64,000 nucleotides of DNA from Endozoicomonas acroporae (GCF_002864045.1 NZ_PJPV01000133.1:1-64000), one strand, 5' to 3'; positions 1-9,368 are shown, counted from the first letter of the stretch. Made by a program: numbers and translations. Notes: generated from the sequence alone by a model not told the origin.

Positions 1-33
1 TACAGTAATATGCCTTTACTGGGTGCTGAATAG

Positions 34-135
34 TTACGATATATCTTCTGAACCTTTTACCTCCGCAGGATTATTATCTGAAGTAGGGGCCTGATGACTC
101 TCTTTCAGAGAGGATGTGCTTGCTCGAATATCCAC
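34..135 (-). pseudogene. N-terminal remnant of a paralogue of the 1190-2329 protein
   Basis: Read leftward from a GTG at 133-135, the first 33 codons match the start of the neighbouring 379-aa protein (both begin MDIRASTSS and share HQAP, SDNN and VKGS) and then hit TAA at 34-36. Only the 5' tip survives; sequence further left no longer matches. The upstream non-coding DNA is duplicated too. Homology is seen directly. No function is known for the family. Confidence 0.7.
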
Positions 136-415
136 AACAATTCCACCCAATACGTTGTTTGACTGTTAGTAAGTTCTGGACCAAAAAGCGCAACCAATTG
201 TAAATATGTGAAATTTATCCTGACAAAAAATTAAAACACCTCTGCTTTTTGACAGCCAGAAAATATCAGGAAATGCTAAGAGCAGATGGCTTCAAATGCA
301 TCAAAAATCATAGTGTAGTATGGAGCTCCATTACTTTCCAAATGAAATCTGGTAATTGAAATAATTTTAAAATCCTGAATTCAGGTATGGATAGAGGCGG
401 TGCTGGTATAAGTTG
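36..415. repeat. Diverged direct duplication of 2235-2605 (promoter plus 5' end)
   Basis: This block matches 2235-2605 through the first codons of the minus-strand gene and about 270 bases upstream of its start. Shared landmarks are 'ctggaccaaaaag', 'acacctct', 'cagatggct', 'agtatggag' and 'atgaaatctgg'. Small indels and substitutions suggest an old duplication of the whole 5' region. Confidence 0.7.
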
Positions 416-521
416 GAAACACACGATATCCGGTAATGATTATAAACAACCGACGATCATGTCAGTGCTTCAGGGAGTGGGCGATACAGGCATGGCACAG
501 TCAGGCAGGCGAACGAAATCT

Positions 522-635
522 GGGGTCAGGTTTTTCTTTTTGAAAAACAAATGTCGTTTATCATAACTACTGATGTACAAACAAAGACCCGCCCCCACAC
601 TTCTTACTTTAATGCACAAAGAAAGACCTGACACC
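522..635. mobile_element. Possible small MITE-like insertion with short inverted ends
   Basis: GGGGTCAGGTTTTTC at 522-536 and GAAAGACCTGACACC at 621-635 are inverted copies (13 of 15 positions). They bound a 114-bp segment with no gene, lying immediately upstream of the point where psd homology begins. No clear target duplication is visible. This could be a decayed non-autonomous element, possibly linked to loss of the psd 5' end. Confidence 0.4.
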
Positions 636-668
636 AATTCTGTTTTGCAATTCTGTTTTGTGGAATGC

Positions 669-1197
669 CAGATTCCATGGTTCACAAATGGCCTGATTCG
701 CTGGGCTATCGATCGCTACCACGTCAATATGAGTGAAGCGAAACGGGAAGGCGCTGAAGAGTACCGTCACTTCAACGACTTTTTTACCCGGTCATTAAAG
801 GAGGGAGCCCGTCCTTTACCCGAAGACCCGGAGATGATTGTCAGCCCGGCCGATGGTGTCATCAGTCAGATGGGGGATATCAAGAACGGCAGAATATTTC
901 AGGCCAAAGGCCATGACTAAAGTCTGGTCGAACTGCTGTGGTGATCTGGAGCTTGGGCAGGAATTTATGGGGGGAAAGTTTGCCACCATTTACCTCTCCC
1001 CGAAAGACTACCATGGTGAGGCGAGCCAGTCGGTTGAATTAAGCCGTGGTGATGAACTGGGCCGCTTCAAACTGGGGTCCACTGCGATTGTGCTCTTTGG
1101 CAAAGACCAGATTGAGTGGCTGGAAAACTGGCAACCCGGCCTGTCGATCAAGATGGGGGAGGCCCTGGCCCGGGTCGATGCTCCTGACATCAAATAG
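669..1197 (+). pseudogene. psd: Phosphatidylserine decarboxylase, broken copy
   Basis: Psd converts phosphatidylserine to phosphatidylethanolamine in the inner membrane. Recognisable blocks in order are the FNDFFTR segment, the PADGVISQ block, the YLSPKDYH block and the GRFKLGST block, where the family self-cleaves at the serine to form its pyruvoyl group. The copy is dead in four ways. The first 35-40 residues are missing. A TAA lies in frame at 918-920. One base is missing near 943, which shifts the frame. About 100 residues between SPKDYH and the VELSRGDELGRF segment are deleted, including the second histidine of the YHRVH motif. Its 3' end overlaps the convergent 1190-2329 gene by 8 bp. 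An intact psd presumably lies elsewhere, since the enzyme is normally essential. Confidence 0.88.
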
Positions 1198-2329
1198 TGC
1201 CTTCTTTATAGTGGGGATTTTTATCACATAGAGCCTGGTATTCAGAACCTCCGGGAGCGTAACGAATCCGTGTCAGGAACTCAGTTGCTGAAAGACGTGT
1301 GTTCTGCCCCCCTCTACATTCGACCAAATCATCCTCCCGGGAAGGTGCCGTCGTTTCCGGATTGATCAAATCGCTAAGGAAGGCAACTTTTTCGCTGTCA
1401 GGCCCAGGGCTATGCAGGGTATGCCAAAAAATGCCGAGAGTTCCGGTTAAGCACTCGGCCACTTTATCGGCTAAATACTTTTCATCATCCGTTTTAACCG
1501 TATATCCACCTGCTTCATGACTTTGAATTTCCTCCATCAGAATGTATCTTGGGTCGATTAACGGTTCAGGATAATCAATACTCCTTTCTGCCTCGGCAGG
1601 TAACCATTGTTGTTTAGGTTCATTGAAATATTCAAACACGTCGATCCCTGGCTTAAATACAGTGGGTTTAAAAATATTATCCTCGGCATATTTCATAAGA
1701 TGAACGATTACCTTGTGATTAGCGATGTAATAAAGATGATCAAAACTCAGGTGAGGTGTTTGATTGAGCGCAGATTTACCAGTGGTGTGATGGAGAGCAT
1801 TTTTCACGTCGTCAATAGAGAGGCCATCGTCATACATACGTTGTTTTGCTGACTCAGTTAAACGGACCGCTCTATTGGGGTAGGCGACATAAAATACCGG
1901 TAAGGTTTTACATGCCTTTAACTCTTCATAGGTCTTGAGCCTGATTTGATCGGTCAACTCCTTTGGTGATAACAATAAAGAGTGAGGGCTGGTCATTTTC
2001 CGGGCAGGGATTTGTGACGGTTGTCCTGACACAACGGAAGATGACATTGGGGATTGAAAAGAAACTGTCGTATGTTGTTTAACGTGTAACGGCTCAATTT
2101 TTCCTGACAAAAAGTCAGTTTCTGCCATTGCTTTAGCGATTTTAGTGAGTGGTAGAAGATCGCATGTGGAATCTCTCGGTCTTTTTTGATCAGTTACTTC
2201 AACGTCTCTCCCTGAGAAATATGAAGGACTTGATATATTGTCTGAACCTTTTACCTTCGCAGAATTATTATCTGAACCAGGGGCCTGATGATTCTCTGCC
2301 GGAGAGGATGTGCTTGCTCGAATATCCAC
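1190..2329 (-). CDS. Unrecognised 379-aa protein
   Basis: I do not recognise a family. The first ~130 residues are Ser/Pro/Lys-rich and look disordered. The C-terminal two thirds look folded, with aromatic-rich segments (KTLPVFYVAYPNRAVRL, HLSFDHLYYIANHKVIVHLM). There is no signal peptide or membrane segment. The start is GTG at 2327-2329, chosen because the duplicated copy at 34-135 starts at the same codon and similarity is conserved around it. Duplication of its 5' region and its decayed surroundings suggest a lineage-specific accessory gene. A secreted effector is possible but unproven. Confidence 0.6.
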   Translation of the reverse strand: MDIRASTSSPAENHQAPGSDNNSAKVKGSDNISSPSYFSGRDVEVTDQKRPRDSTCDLLPLTKIAKAMAETDFLSGKIEPLHVKQHTTVSFQSPMSSSVVSGQPSQIPARKMTSPHSLLLSPKELTDQIRLKTYEELKACKTLPVFYVAYPNRAVRLTESAKQRMYDDGLSIDDVKNALHHTTGKSALNQTPHLSFDHLYYIANHKVIVHLMKYAEDNIFKPTVFKPGIDVFEYFNEPKQQWLPAEAERSIDYPEPLIDPRYILMEEIQSHEAGGYTVKTDDEKYLADKVAECLTGTLGIFWHTLHSPGPDSEKVAFLSDLINPETTAPSREDDLVECRGGQNTRLSATEFLTRIRYAPGGSEYQALCDKNPHYKEGTI

Positions 2330-2750
2330 AACAATTCCACCAAATGAGTTATTTGATTATCAGTCAGCTCTGGACCAATCAATTCCGGACCAAAAAGTAC
2401 AACCAAATGAAAATATTAGTGACTTATCCTGATAAATAATTGAAGCACCTCTACTTTTGTACAACCATTAAACATCAGTGAGTGCTAAGTACAGATGGCT
2501 TTAAATGCACAAATAAAGACAGTATAGTATGGAGATTCATTACTTTCCTCATGAAATCTGGGAATTGGAATGATTTAAAATTCTAATTTATTACTAACGT
2601 TCACCTTTAAAACAGCTCCACTCATTGCCTTTTCTGACTTAACTAATTATCATCCGCCTCAAACCTGCCGACAAGGCATCAACCAATTAATCTGCTTTTT
2701 CAAATTCCAATAAGTAGAAAATATTATTATTCGAGATTGTATGTGTTGTT

Positions 2751-3821
2751 ATGTCTCTACCTGTTAAGGCAAACTTTCAACTGGTTAATACCGCAACGGA
2801 TGGCAATGCTCTGCCATCAGTAGAAGATGCTAACGGGATTAACTCCAGAAAATATACGGAATATTTATGCCATGGTGAATCTGAAGCAGCCACCCTGGTT
2901 TCATCATTTTATCATAACCTTGGCTTGACTATACGTGTTATTGATGTAAATAAAATATTGGCTTAAAAAAAAATTACCGACTTTGCCACATTGAAAGAGA
3001 AAACAATGGAATGCCGGGATGAATCATTATTCGTGGCTTGCTCCTCAGGCCATGTCAGCCTTGATGGTTATTTACTGCATCAGCCATTATTGCAAAAGGT
3101 TGATCTTGCCAGCATCACCGGGGGCTGGCATCATCACACCGGTGTCAACCCGTTCTCACGTAAATACGGCCTGTCGGTTGATAACGATAAACGACGGTTA
3201 CGGATTGAACGGGCACCCGAGCCTTATGTGTGCCTGCGCGAAAGTCTGGATGACCTGGTGCGGCTCGTTATCGCGCAAAAAGCCGGGGTTCAGCCCTGCT
3301 TTGCGGAGCATTCCAGACACAAGGATAGTACTAGAGCACCGGATTGCTGGGACCCGGGTATCGGCTTCGCCGGTGCCTACCGAAAGCTGCACAATGAGCA
3401 GGAGCTGCGGCAAGTTCGGTTACCCACCATGACCCTGAAGGAAAAGATTATTGTCGTTGCCGAGGAACTGCCCAGCCTGGAAACAAAATGGCTATCGTCA
3501 GCTACCGGCAGGGCTTTTAAGGCAGAGATCAGGCGACTGCAACAGAAGGGCATCTTGCCTGCCATTGGTACGCCGCGACAATATGAGCTGGAACAGATAC
3601 TCAAACAACCGGACTGTATCGGCGCTAAGATACTTAATGAGCGTGAGCTTGCGGTGGTGGCTGATGACCATGAAGGGAGAGTCTTTTACCGAATGGTGCC
3701 AAAACGACGCAAAAGGCAACGCGCCGGGCCTGATAATGACGCCGGTCGCCACAATACCGGCCCTGCCCCTAAACGACGGAGGAGTAGTTTTATACAAACG
3801 TCCGCTGTAATTATGCCTTGA
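2751..3821 (+). pseudogene. Collapsed paralogue of the giant HD/SidE-like protein at 39-42 kb
   Basis: One frame runs through 2751-3821, broken only by TAA at 2964-2966 beside an A-rich run. The first part (to 2966) weakly resembles the N-terminus of the 39179-42457 product (LTIRVIDVNK versus MIVRVVNALQ). The second part starts with a GH..DGYLLHQP segment matching residues ~150-165 of that protein, then jumps to its LASITGGWHH segment and follows it to the C-terminus. About 700 residues, including the whole HD-type catalytic region, are therefore deleted. The last ~35 residues are a private basic tail (KRRKRQR, PAPKRRRSS). From an ATG at 2991 or 3006 it could still make a ~270-aa protein. Confidence 0.7.
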
Positions 3822-3841
3822 TATATTTCATTAGTTGTCAA

Positions 3842-3884
3842 AAATGCCACAGAAGTTACACGAGCGTGTACGTCTGTGGCATTT
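3842..3884. terminator. Bidirectional hairpin terminator
   Basis: AAATGCCACAGA at 3842-3853 pairs perfectly with TCTGTGGCATTT at 3873-3884 across a ~19-nt loop. It lies between the convergent ends of 2751-3821 and 3934-5094. The A/T ends of the stem give a U-tract in both directions. Confidence 0.7.
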
Positions 3885-3933
3885 CCCCGGGTTCATCCTT
3901 TCACATGTTGTTATAGTAAATTGCGGCCCTGGC

Positions 3934-5094
3934 TTAGAATTTTGCACTGAATTGCAACGCACCGCCGTAGGTATTATCCTCGCCCACCATAACCGCCACA
4001 TTCAGGCCAAACAAATCCAATGGCGACAAGCCGACACCGGCTGTCAGCACATCCCCTGAATTATCTGCAAGGTCAGTCCGGTAGCCAGCCGAGAGGCGTG
4101 CTTGCTCCCAGAAGTCCAGGGTAATGCCCAGACTTGCATAGCGACTCTCCTGAACAGCGCCGTAGCCACCGGTCGAGGTAAGCTGCAGGTCACCCATGAC
4201 GGACGCGATACCGTAATCCACACCCACACCAGCCGTTAACTCAGGCTCTACCTTATACTCAGAGGTTGAGTATTTTGACTTATAGGCTTTGCCAATCAGG
4301 TTTTTCGCCGTAAGACCAAAAGACAGTATATTATTCAGTTGATAGGCGGCTCCAAGGTCGATATTGAAGTTACTGTGACTGGACTCTGTATCCAGCAGAG
4401 CATCATCATCGAATGCCGCAACGGCCTCACTGTAGTCGATCAATGTTATTTGCTGGTATTTGAGCACTCCACCAATATTCAACTTGCCAGGCAATTCGGT
4501 GCTTACTTCATTGGCGACAGCGATACCAACGTCAACAGTCATTACGGCGCTGGCTTCAACCTGGGTTTCCAGATCATCGACCGTTACAGCACTGCTATTA
4601 CCGTTGGTTATGGCATCTTGTATATCATCCCTGTCGTCAGTGCTAATCTCACCAACTCCTGCCGACATTTTCAGCACACTGCTCACATACAGGCTTGCTG
4701 GCATAACACTGTTCGGAATAGCAATAAATCCATTCCCTCCAGCTTCGACGCTCAGGTATTTATTGGCCAGGTTATCTAAAGAGTCCAGAGCCAGTTGCGC
4801 CTTTGCCTGATAATCACCATTCAGGTCACCAAGTGCATTCACGGCATCAGATGCTTTGTCGGCTGTGTCGACCAGATCATCTTTATCCTGTAAAAGCACG
4901 CCAAAACCAAGATTCACACCAAGATCATCATCCTGATCAAAGGACGCCAAATGCGCTGGGTTGAGAATATGCTGTGTGTAATCCCCGGCAGCCACTCCAG
5001 CGCCACCTTGAGCTATTGTCTTGGCATCAAACGCCTGAGCAGCTCCGGAGAGAAAGACGGCTGTGGTCGCAACGGCTATTTTGTTAAGTTTCAT
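3934..5094 (-). CDS. TraF-type outer-membrane beta-barrel (OmpP1/FadL-like)
   Basis: The 386-aa product has a clear signal peptide (MKLNKIAVATTAVFLSGAAQA, cut before FDAKT). It then has the RxxAxGGAGVA-like start (AKTIAQGGAGVAAGDY) and an NPAHLA segment typical of the family usually annotated 'conjugal transfer protein TraF' (TraF_2) and of FadL-like barrels. Alternating hydrophobic strands and a final aromatic residue (ALQFSAKF) fit an outer-membrane barrel. No conjugation genes are nearby, so a porin or hydrophobic-substrate transport role is more likely than plasmid transfer. It is monocistronic, with a strong terminator downstream and a 618-bp upstream region. Confidence 0.75.
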   Translation of the reverse strand: MKLNKIAVATTAVFLSGAAQAFDAKTIAQGGAGVAAGDYTQHILNPAHLASFDQDDDLGVNLGFGVLLQDKDDLVDTADKASDAVNALGDLNGDYQAKAQLALDSLDNLANKYLSVEAGGNGFIAIPNSVMPASLYVSSVLKMSAGVGEISTDDRDDIQDAITNGNSSAVTVDDLETQVEASAVMTVDVGIAVANEVSTELPGKLNIGGVLKYQQITLIDYSEAVAAFDDDALLDTESSHSNFNIDLGAAYQLNNILSFGLTAKNLIGKAYKSKYSTSEYKVEPELTAGVGVDYGIASVMGDLQLTSTGGYGAVQESRYASLGITLDFWEQARLSAGYRTDLADNSGDVLTAGVGLSPLDLFGLNVAVMVGEDNTYGGALQFSAKF

Positions 5095-5712
5095 GAAATG
5101 CTCCCTGCTTTGTTAGTTTTATTGTTGTCCGTTATTACCAGACTATCACGGCACAAAGAGTATTGGCAGGTTATTGATGGTTGAATAAAAGCAATGGATC
5201 CGGCATTGGTCTTTTATAAAAACGACACAGCATTAGTACTCAACCAATAAAAATGATTTTTATATTTCTTTAGTGATCTGGCTTCTGGTAATAGATTCAA
5301 AATGTAAATTTATGATGTTGATTACATCTGCATCACTTTTAATACGATAAAACGAATCAACAACGCATTATCCTATGTCGTGTAAAATAGCAAGATGTCA
5401 AAAGGTAAGTGGGCCATATTATTTATTTTTGTATCACCAATAATAAGATTTTGCAGAATGGTTAGCTCATGCGGTAAATAAGGAGCTCTCAGCCGCAGTG
5501 ATTGACTGTTCAGCATATTTTGAGCAATATGTGAATCCATCAGCGGCCAGTACCACTCGATTATTTTTCGTTGCTTGTCTGACATACAACTCGCCAAAAA
5601 GTTCATAGCAATAACGCTCAGCAGACACTGAAACGCAATGTCTTTATGTTCTGATGTTTGGAAATAGAGAAGTTAACCTGAATCCTGCTGGATAGTATAA
5701 AAGGTATATATT
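5095..5712. other. Intergenic region between the divergent TraF-like gene and gshB
   Basis: 618 bp without a convincing gene. A 77-codon minus-strand frame at 5373-5606 has no recognisable product. The region is AT-rich (for example 5210-5350) and must hold the promoters of the TraF-like gene and gshB, but no motif stands out. Confidence 0.5.
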
Positions 5713-6672
5713 GTGAAAGCGTTGAAACTCGGCATTGTGATGGATCCTATAGCCTCCATCAATTACAAAAAAGACAGCTCCCTTGCCATGCTGCTGGCGG
5801 CCAGTCAGAAAGGCTGGCAGCTGTTTTACATGGAACAGGCCGACCTTTATCAGAAAGAAGGTATTGCCATGGGCAGCGTTAAGCCGTTAACCGTCAATGC
5901 TGATCCTGAAAACTGGTTTGTACTGGATGAGCGCCGGGAGATGCCGCTGGATGCACTGGATGTCATCCTGATGCGCAAGGACCCGCCCTTTGATATGGAG
6001 TTCATTTACAGCACTTACCTGCTGGAGCAGGCTCAGGCGGCAGGTACTCTGATTGTGAATAACCCCCGCAGTATTCGTGACTGCAACGAAAAAATGTTTG
6101 CCACACTGTTTCCACAGTGCACGCCTCCGGTGATGGTTTCCCGCAGTCCAAGGCTGCTGAAAGAGTTTGCGGCCGAACATGGTGAAGTGGTGCTGAAGCC
6201 GTTGGATGGCATGGGCGGCAGTTCTATTTTCCGGACCCAGCCAGATGATCCGAACTTAAGCGTGATCCTGGAAACCCTGACGGAAATGGGCCAGCGTCAG
6301 GCCATGATTCAAAAGTTTATCCCGGATATTAAATCCGGTGACAAGCGCATCCTGATGATCGATGGGGAACCCGTCCCGTACTGCCTGGCGCGCATTCCTG
6401 CTGCCGGGGAACTCCGGGGCAACCTGGCCGCAGGAGGTAGCGGTGAGGGACGCCCCCTGAGTGAGCGGGATCTGTGGATTGCCCGTCAGGTAGGGCCAGA
6501 GCTTCGCAAGAAAGGCCTGATCTTTGTCGGGCTGGATGTTATTGGCGACTACCTCACAGAAATCAATGTTACCTCACCGACCTGTATCCGTGAGCTGGAC
6601 AACCAGTTTAAACTCAATATCGCCGGTCAGTTGATGGATAAGATCGAGGAAAAACTCAAGGCCAGGCCCTGA
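5713..6672 (+). CDS. gshB: Glutathione synthetase
   Basis: Joins gamma-glutamylcysteine and glycine with ATP in the cytosol, the second step of glutathione synthesis. The 319-aa length matches the family (about 316). The N-terminal domain carries MRKDPPFDMEFIY and the NNPRSIRDCNEK segment. The ATP-grasp domain carries VLKPLDGMGGSSIF, the KRILMIDGEP strand, the glycine-rich loop NLAAGGSGEGRPL and the metal-binding INVTSPTC motif. The start is GTG at 5713. It heads a rightward run gshB - tonB-like - yqgE - ruvX, a gene order well known from Pseudomonas and relatives. Confidence 0.97.
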   Translation: MKALKLGIVMDPIASINYKKDSSLAMLLAASQKGWQLFYMEQADLYQKEGIAMGSVKPLTVNADPENWFVLDERREMPLDALDVILMRKDPPFDMEFIYSTYLLEQAQAAGTLIVNNPRSIRDCNEKMFATLFPQCTPPVMVSRSPRLLKEFAAEHGEVVLKPLDGMGGSSIFRTQPDDPNLSVILETLTEMGQRQAMIQKFIPDIKSGDKRILMIDGEPVPYCLARIPAAGELRGNLAAGGSGEGRPLSERDLWIARQVGPELRKKGLIFVGLDVIGDYLTEINVTSPTCIRELDNQFKLNIAGQLMDKIEEKLKARP

Positions 6673-6833
6673 CCAGACGATTATTCTATAGACTGTTTTT
6701 TTCCAGCAGAATCTTGCCTATAGTCTTAAGTCGGTCAGCCTCCCGGGAGCCCTTTGATAGAAGGGCTTATATTGTAGTAATCAGGACGGCTCTGCCATCG
6801 GGCTTTACCAGGGAAAGCAGTAATCAGAAAGCT

Positions 6834-7724
6834 ATGACTCAGCCAGCGACCATTTCATCAGCAGCAGTATCGACGGCAGACCGTCTGGGTTTTACCCTTT
6901 TTATGGCGGGGGTTCTGCACGTTCTGATCGTGCTGGGCGTAACGTTTAGCTTTAATGACAAGCCTGCCCCTCCGCCAACCCTGGAAGTGACTCTGGCCAG
7001 CTATCAAAGCAAAGAGAAACCCAAAGAAGCCGACTACCTGGCCCAGATCAATCAACAGGGCAGCGGTACTCTGGATGAAAAAGCATTACCCTCCAGTGAT
7101 CAGCAGGCACAGTTTCAGGAAGACACCATCAAGGAAGTCCAGCCACAGTCACAAACCGCGGCTCAACCAGAGCAAACCGTGACAGAACAGACCCGTATTA
7201 CCACCAGGGCAAAGAGCCAGCAGCAAGTTTCGGCAACCGATGACCGTGAAAAGCAGGAACCCATTGCCGTTGAAAAAGACACGCCACGCAAGCACATTGA
7301 CCTGAAAAATGAAATTGCCAGCCTTGAAGCTCAGTTCCATCAGCAGCGCCAGGAGTTTGCCAAACGTCCTCGTATCAAAAGGCTGACCGCGGCCTCAACC
7401 CTGCAGGAAGCCGGGGCATTTTACAAAGAGTCCTGGCGGCGGAAGGTTGAGAAGGTGGGCAACATCAACTACCCGGAAAAGGCACGTAAGCAGAAGCTCT
7501 ATGGCGAGCTGCGCTTGATGGTTGCCATCAACCGGGATGGCACATTGTCCAATGTTGAGATACTGGACTCATCGGGTTATCGGGTTCTGGACGATGCTGC
7601 GGTGCGCATTGTCAGAATGGCTTCCCCCTTTGCCCCATTCGACGACACGCTCAAGAGCTATGATATCGTCGAAATCATCCGTACCTGGCGCTTTGAGCCC
7701 GGAGACCGACTGTTCAGTCAGTAA
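6834..7724 (+). CDS. TonB-family energy transducer
   Basis: The ATG at 6834 is preferred over one at 6714 because it places the transmembrane anchor near the N-terminus (residues ~18-38, LGFTLFMAGVLHVLIVLGVT). The remainder is the expected periplasmic protein: a Pro/Lys/Gln-rich linker with APPPTLEVTLAS, a charged helical stretch (~residues 150-200), and a C-terminal TonB fold (YPEKARKQKLYGELRLMVAI to IIRTWRFEP). The 296-aa protein would couple proton-motive force to an outer-membrane receptor or act in envelope stability. No exbB/exbD are nearby. It sits 160 bp after gshB and 73 bp before yqgE. Confidence 0.88.
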   Translation: MTQPATISSAAVSTADRLGFTLFMAGVLHVLIVLGVTFSFNDKPAPPPTLEVTLASYQSKEKPKEADYLAQINQQGSGTLDEKALPSSDQQAQFQEDTIKEVQPQSQTAAQPEQTVTEQTRITTRAKSQQQVSATDDREKQEPIAVEKDTPRKHIDLKNEIASLEAQFHQQRQEFAKRPRIKRLTAASTLQEAGAFYKESWRRKVEKVGNINYPEKARKQKLYGELRLMVAINRDGTLSNVEILDSSGYRVLDDAAVRIVRMASPFAPFDDTLKSYDIVEIIRTWRFEPGDRLFSQ

Positions 7725-7797
7725 AGGCCTGTTGTATTGCGGGAATATATAGGTATCAAGACTTGCCATAAATGCCCTTTACCCTGATACTGCCGCT

Positions 7798-8370
7798 ATG
7801 AGCAGTGTCCCTTTCCAGAATTTCAAAAGCCACTTTCTTATTGCCATGCCCGGCATGGCCGACCCTTCTTTTGCTGAAACGCTGACCATTATCTGTGAGC
7901 ACAGCCCGGAAGGTGCCCTGGGTATTGTGGTGAATCGACCAAGCACTCTGCCGATGAGCGAGATATTCCGACAGATTGGCATTGATCACCATGAGCAGTC
8001 AGGCGTGAGTCAGCACGCAGTATACTCTGGAGGCCCGGTATCCCAGGAGAGGGGTTTTGTGCTGAATTCAGGGGAATCCAGCTGGGATGCCAGCTTGCAG
8101 ATATGCCCAGGGCTGCAACTGGCTACATCAACCGATGTACTGGTGGCCATGGCAAAAGGCAAAGGTCCCAGGCAGGCACTGGTGGCTCTTGGATATGCAG
8201 GCTGGGGCTCAGGCCAGCTGGAAAAGGAAATTTCCGAGAATGTCTGGCTGACCTGTGAGGCTCATCCATCCATTGTTTTCGATACTCCTTACCACCTGAG
8301 ACTGAGTGCCGCTGCCAGTACACTGGGTGTCAATATCAACCTGATTTCTGATCAGGTTGGCCATGCATAG
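7798..8370 (+). CDS. yqgE: YqgE/AlgH family protein
   Basis: A 190-aa member of the UPF0301/AlgH family. Hallmarks include FLIAMPGMADPSFAETLTII, GALGIVVNRPS, VYSGGPVSQERGFVL and ALGYAGWGSGQLE. The family fold is known, but its biochemical role is not firmly settled; AlgH affects alginate production in Pseudomonas. The gene lies 18 bp before ruvX, the near-universal neighbour of yqgE, so co-transcription is likely. The start is ATG at 7798. Confidence 0.96.
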   Translation: MSSVPFQNFKSHFLIAMPGMADPSFAETLTIICEHSPEGALGIVVNRPSTLPMSEIFRQIGIDHHEQSGVSQHAVYSGGPVSQERGFVLNSGESSWDASLQICPGLQLATSTDVLVAMAKGKGPRQALVALGYAGWGSGQLEKEISENVWLTCEAHPSIVFDTPYHLRLSAAASTLGVNINLISDQVGHA

Positions 8371-8388
8371 GCTTCTTTTGAAAAAGCA

Positions 8389-8838
8389 ATGACCGATAAG
8401 AAATTAAGTACCGTACTGGGTTTTGACTTCGGAACCCGTAACATTGGTGTTGCGGCCGGGCAGGTGATTACCCGAACCGCCTCCGCCCTGCCATCGTTAA
8501 AAGCAAAAGATGGAATCCCGGACTGGAGCCAGGTTGAAGCCCTGATCATGGAGTGGAAACCCGATGCCATTGTCGTCGGTATTCCATTGAATATGGATGG
8601 CTCAGAATCGGATATGTCGCGCCGCGCCAGAAAGTTTGGTAACCGGATTCATGGACGCTTCAACCTGCCATTTTATCCAGCGGATGAACGACTGACGTCT
8701 TTTGAGGCCAAAGAATGGGCCAGCAAGCTTGGCCATAAAGGGCATTACGGATCAAACCCGGTGGATGCCATGGCCGCCCAGATTATCCTGGAAGCCTGGC
8801 TGAATGATCCTCAGAATGAACATCTTATGAGTCATTAA
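8389..8838 (+). CDS. ruvX: RuvX/YqgF Holliday-junction resolvase-like nuclease
   Basis: A 149-aa RNase H-fold protein of the YqgF family. The first catalytic aspartate lies in VLGFDFGTRNIGVA, the central strand in PDAIVVGIPLNMDG, the acidic motif in ADERLTS, and the last in NPVDAMAAQIILEAWL. The family is tied to pre-16S rRNA maturation and to Holliday-junction or anti-termination roles. It is the last gene of the gshB run. In Pseudomonas pyr genes follow, but here a hairpin repeat and opposing genes do. Confidence 0.96.
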   Translation: MTDKKLSTVLGFDFGTRNIGVAAGQVITRTASALPSLKAKDGIPDWSQVEALIMEWKPDAIVVGIPLNMDGSESDMSRRARKFGNRIHGRFNLPFYPADERLTSFEAKEWASKLGHKGHYGSNPVDAMAAQIILEAWLNDPQNEHLMSH

Positions 8839-8886
8839 GACATTGTCTCGCAATAAGTTCCGCATTTGACTGAGGCTTGTTAAGGT

Positions 8887-8930
8887 CGCTTCCCGCAAAG
8901 GCGCAAGTAATCTGTCTTTTACGGGAAGCG
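8887..8930. repeat. 44-bp hairpin repeat, copy 1
   Basis: CGCTTCCCG at 8887-8895 pairs with CGGGAAGCG at 8922-8930. The 26-nt loop matches the loop of a second 44-bp element at 12156-12199 in 20 of 26 positions, while the stems differ by compensating changes. It lies between the convergent ruvX and 8943-9368 genes, where it may also stop transcription. Confidence 0.65.
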
Positions 8931-8942
8931 CTTATTCCCATA

Positions 8943-9368
8943 TCAGGTTACAGGCACACCAAGCAACTCAACAATGACCGGCTGGGTTGCCAATTGCTGC
9001 TGTTTGAATTTATAGAATACCTTGATCTTCGCCAGGGGGCTCTGCTGTGAACTGCTCAGTGGCACTGTCCTTGAGTAATCCTGTACCTCATCACCGTTTC
9101 TTTTACCTCGGATGGTTTTTTGCAGGTTGATATGAAATACCTCACCTTTAGCCAGATAGATACGAGCTTGACGCAAGATGATATCGCCATTGGATATATG
9201 GAAACGAAGCTTGCTGTAGGACTCTTCCATCTGAGGAAAAATGGTTAAGGTATTTTCACTGACCCTGGCTTTCGCTGAACCAACGGCTATCCAGTTATCG
9301 ATAGCCAGGGTACTGATCGGTAGTGCCAACAAAGAGAGAAGCAGTAACGGGCAAAAGCGGTTAAGCAT
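8943..9368 (-). CDS. Secreted 141-aa protein, possibly DUF2541-like
   Basis: A signal peptide (MLNRFCPLLLLSLLALPISTLA) precedes a ~118-residue beta-rich domain. The segment KLRFHISNGDIILRQARIYL loosely resembles the core of E. coli YaaI/DUF2541 proteins, but I cannot confirm this by eye. It lies 41 bp downstream of the NRDE-family gene on the same strand, so the two may share a transcript. A periplasmic location is likely; the function is unknown. Confidence 0.65.
   Translation of the reverse strand: MLNRFCPLLLLSLLALPISTLAIDNWIAVGSAKARVSENTLTIFPQMEESYSKLRFHISNGDIILRQARIYLAKGEVFHINLQKTIRGKRNGDEVQDYSRTVPLSSSQQSPLAKIKVFYKFKQQQLATQPVIVELLGVPVT

Noticed and set aside
3934-5094. Conjugative transfer system suggested by the TraF name
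   Set aside because: The family name is misleading; the protein is a barrel-like outer-membrane protein and no tra or mob genes are present.
5373-5606. 77-codon minus-strand frame between the TraF-like gene and gshB
   Set aside because: AT-rich intergenic DNA, no family, weak start; could be real but not supportable.
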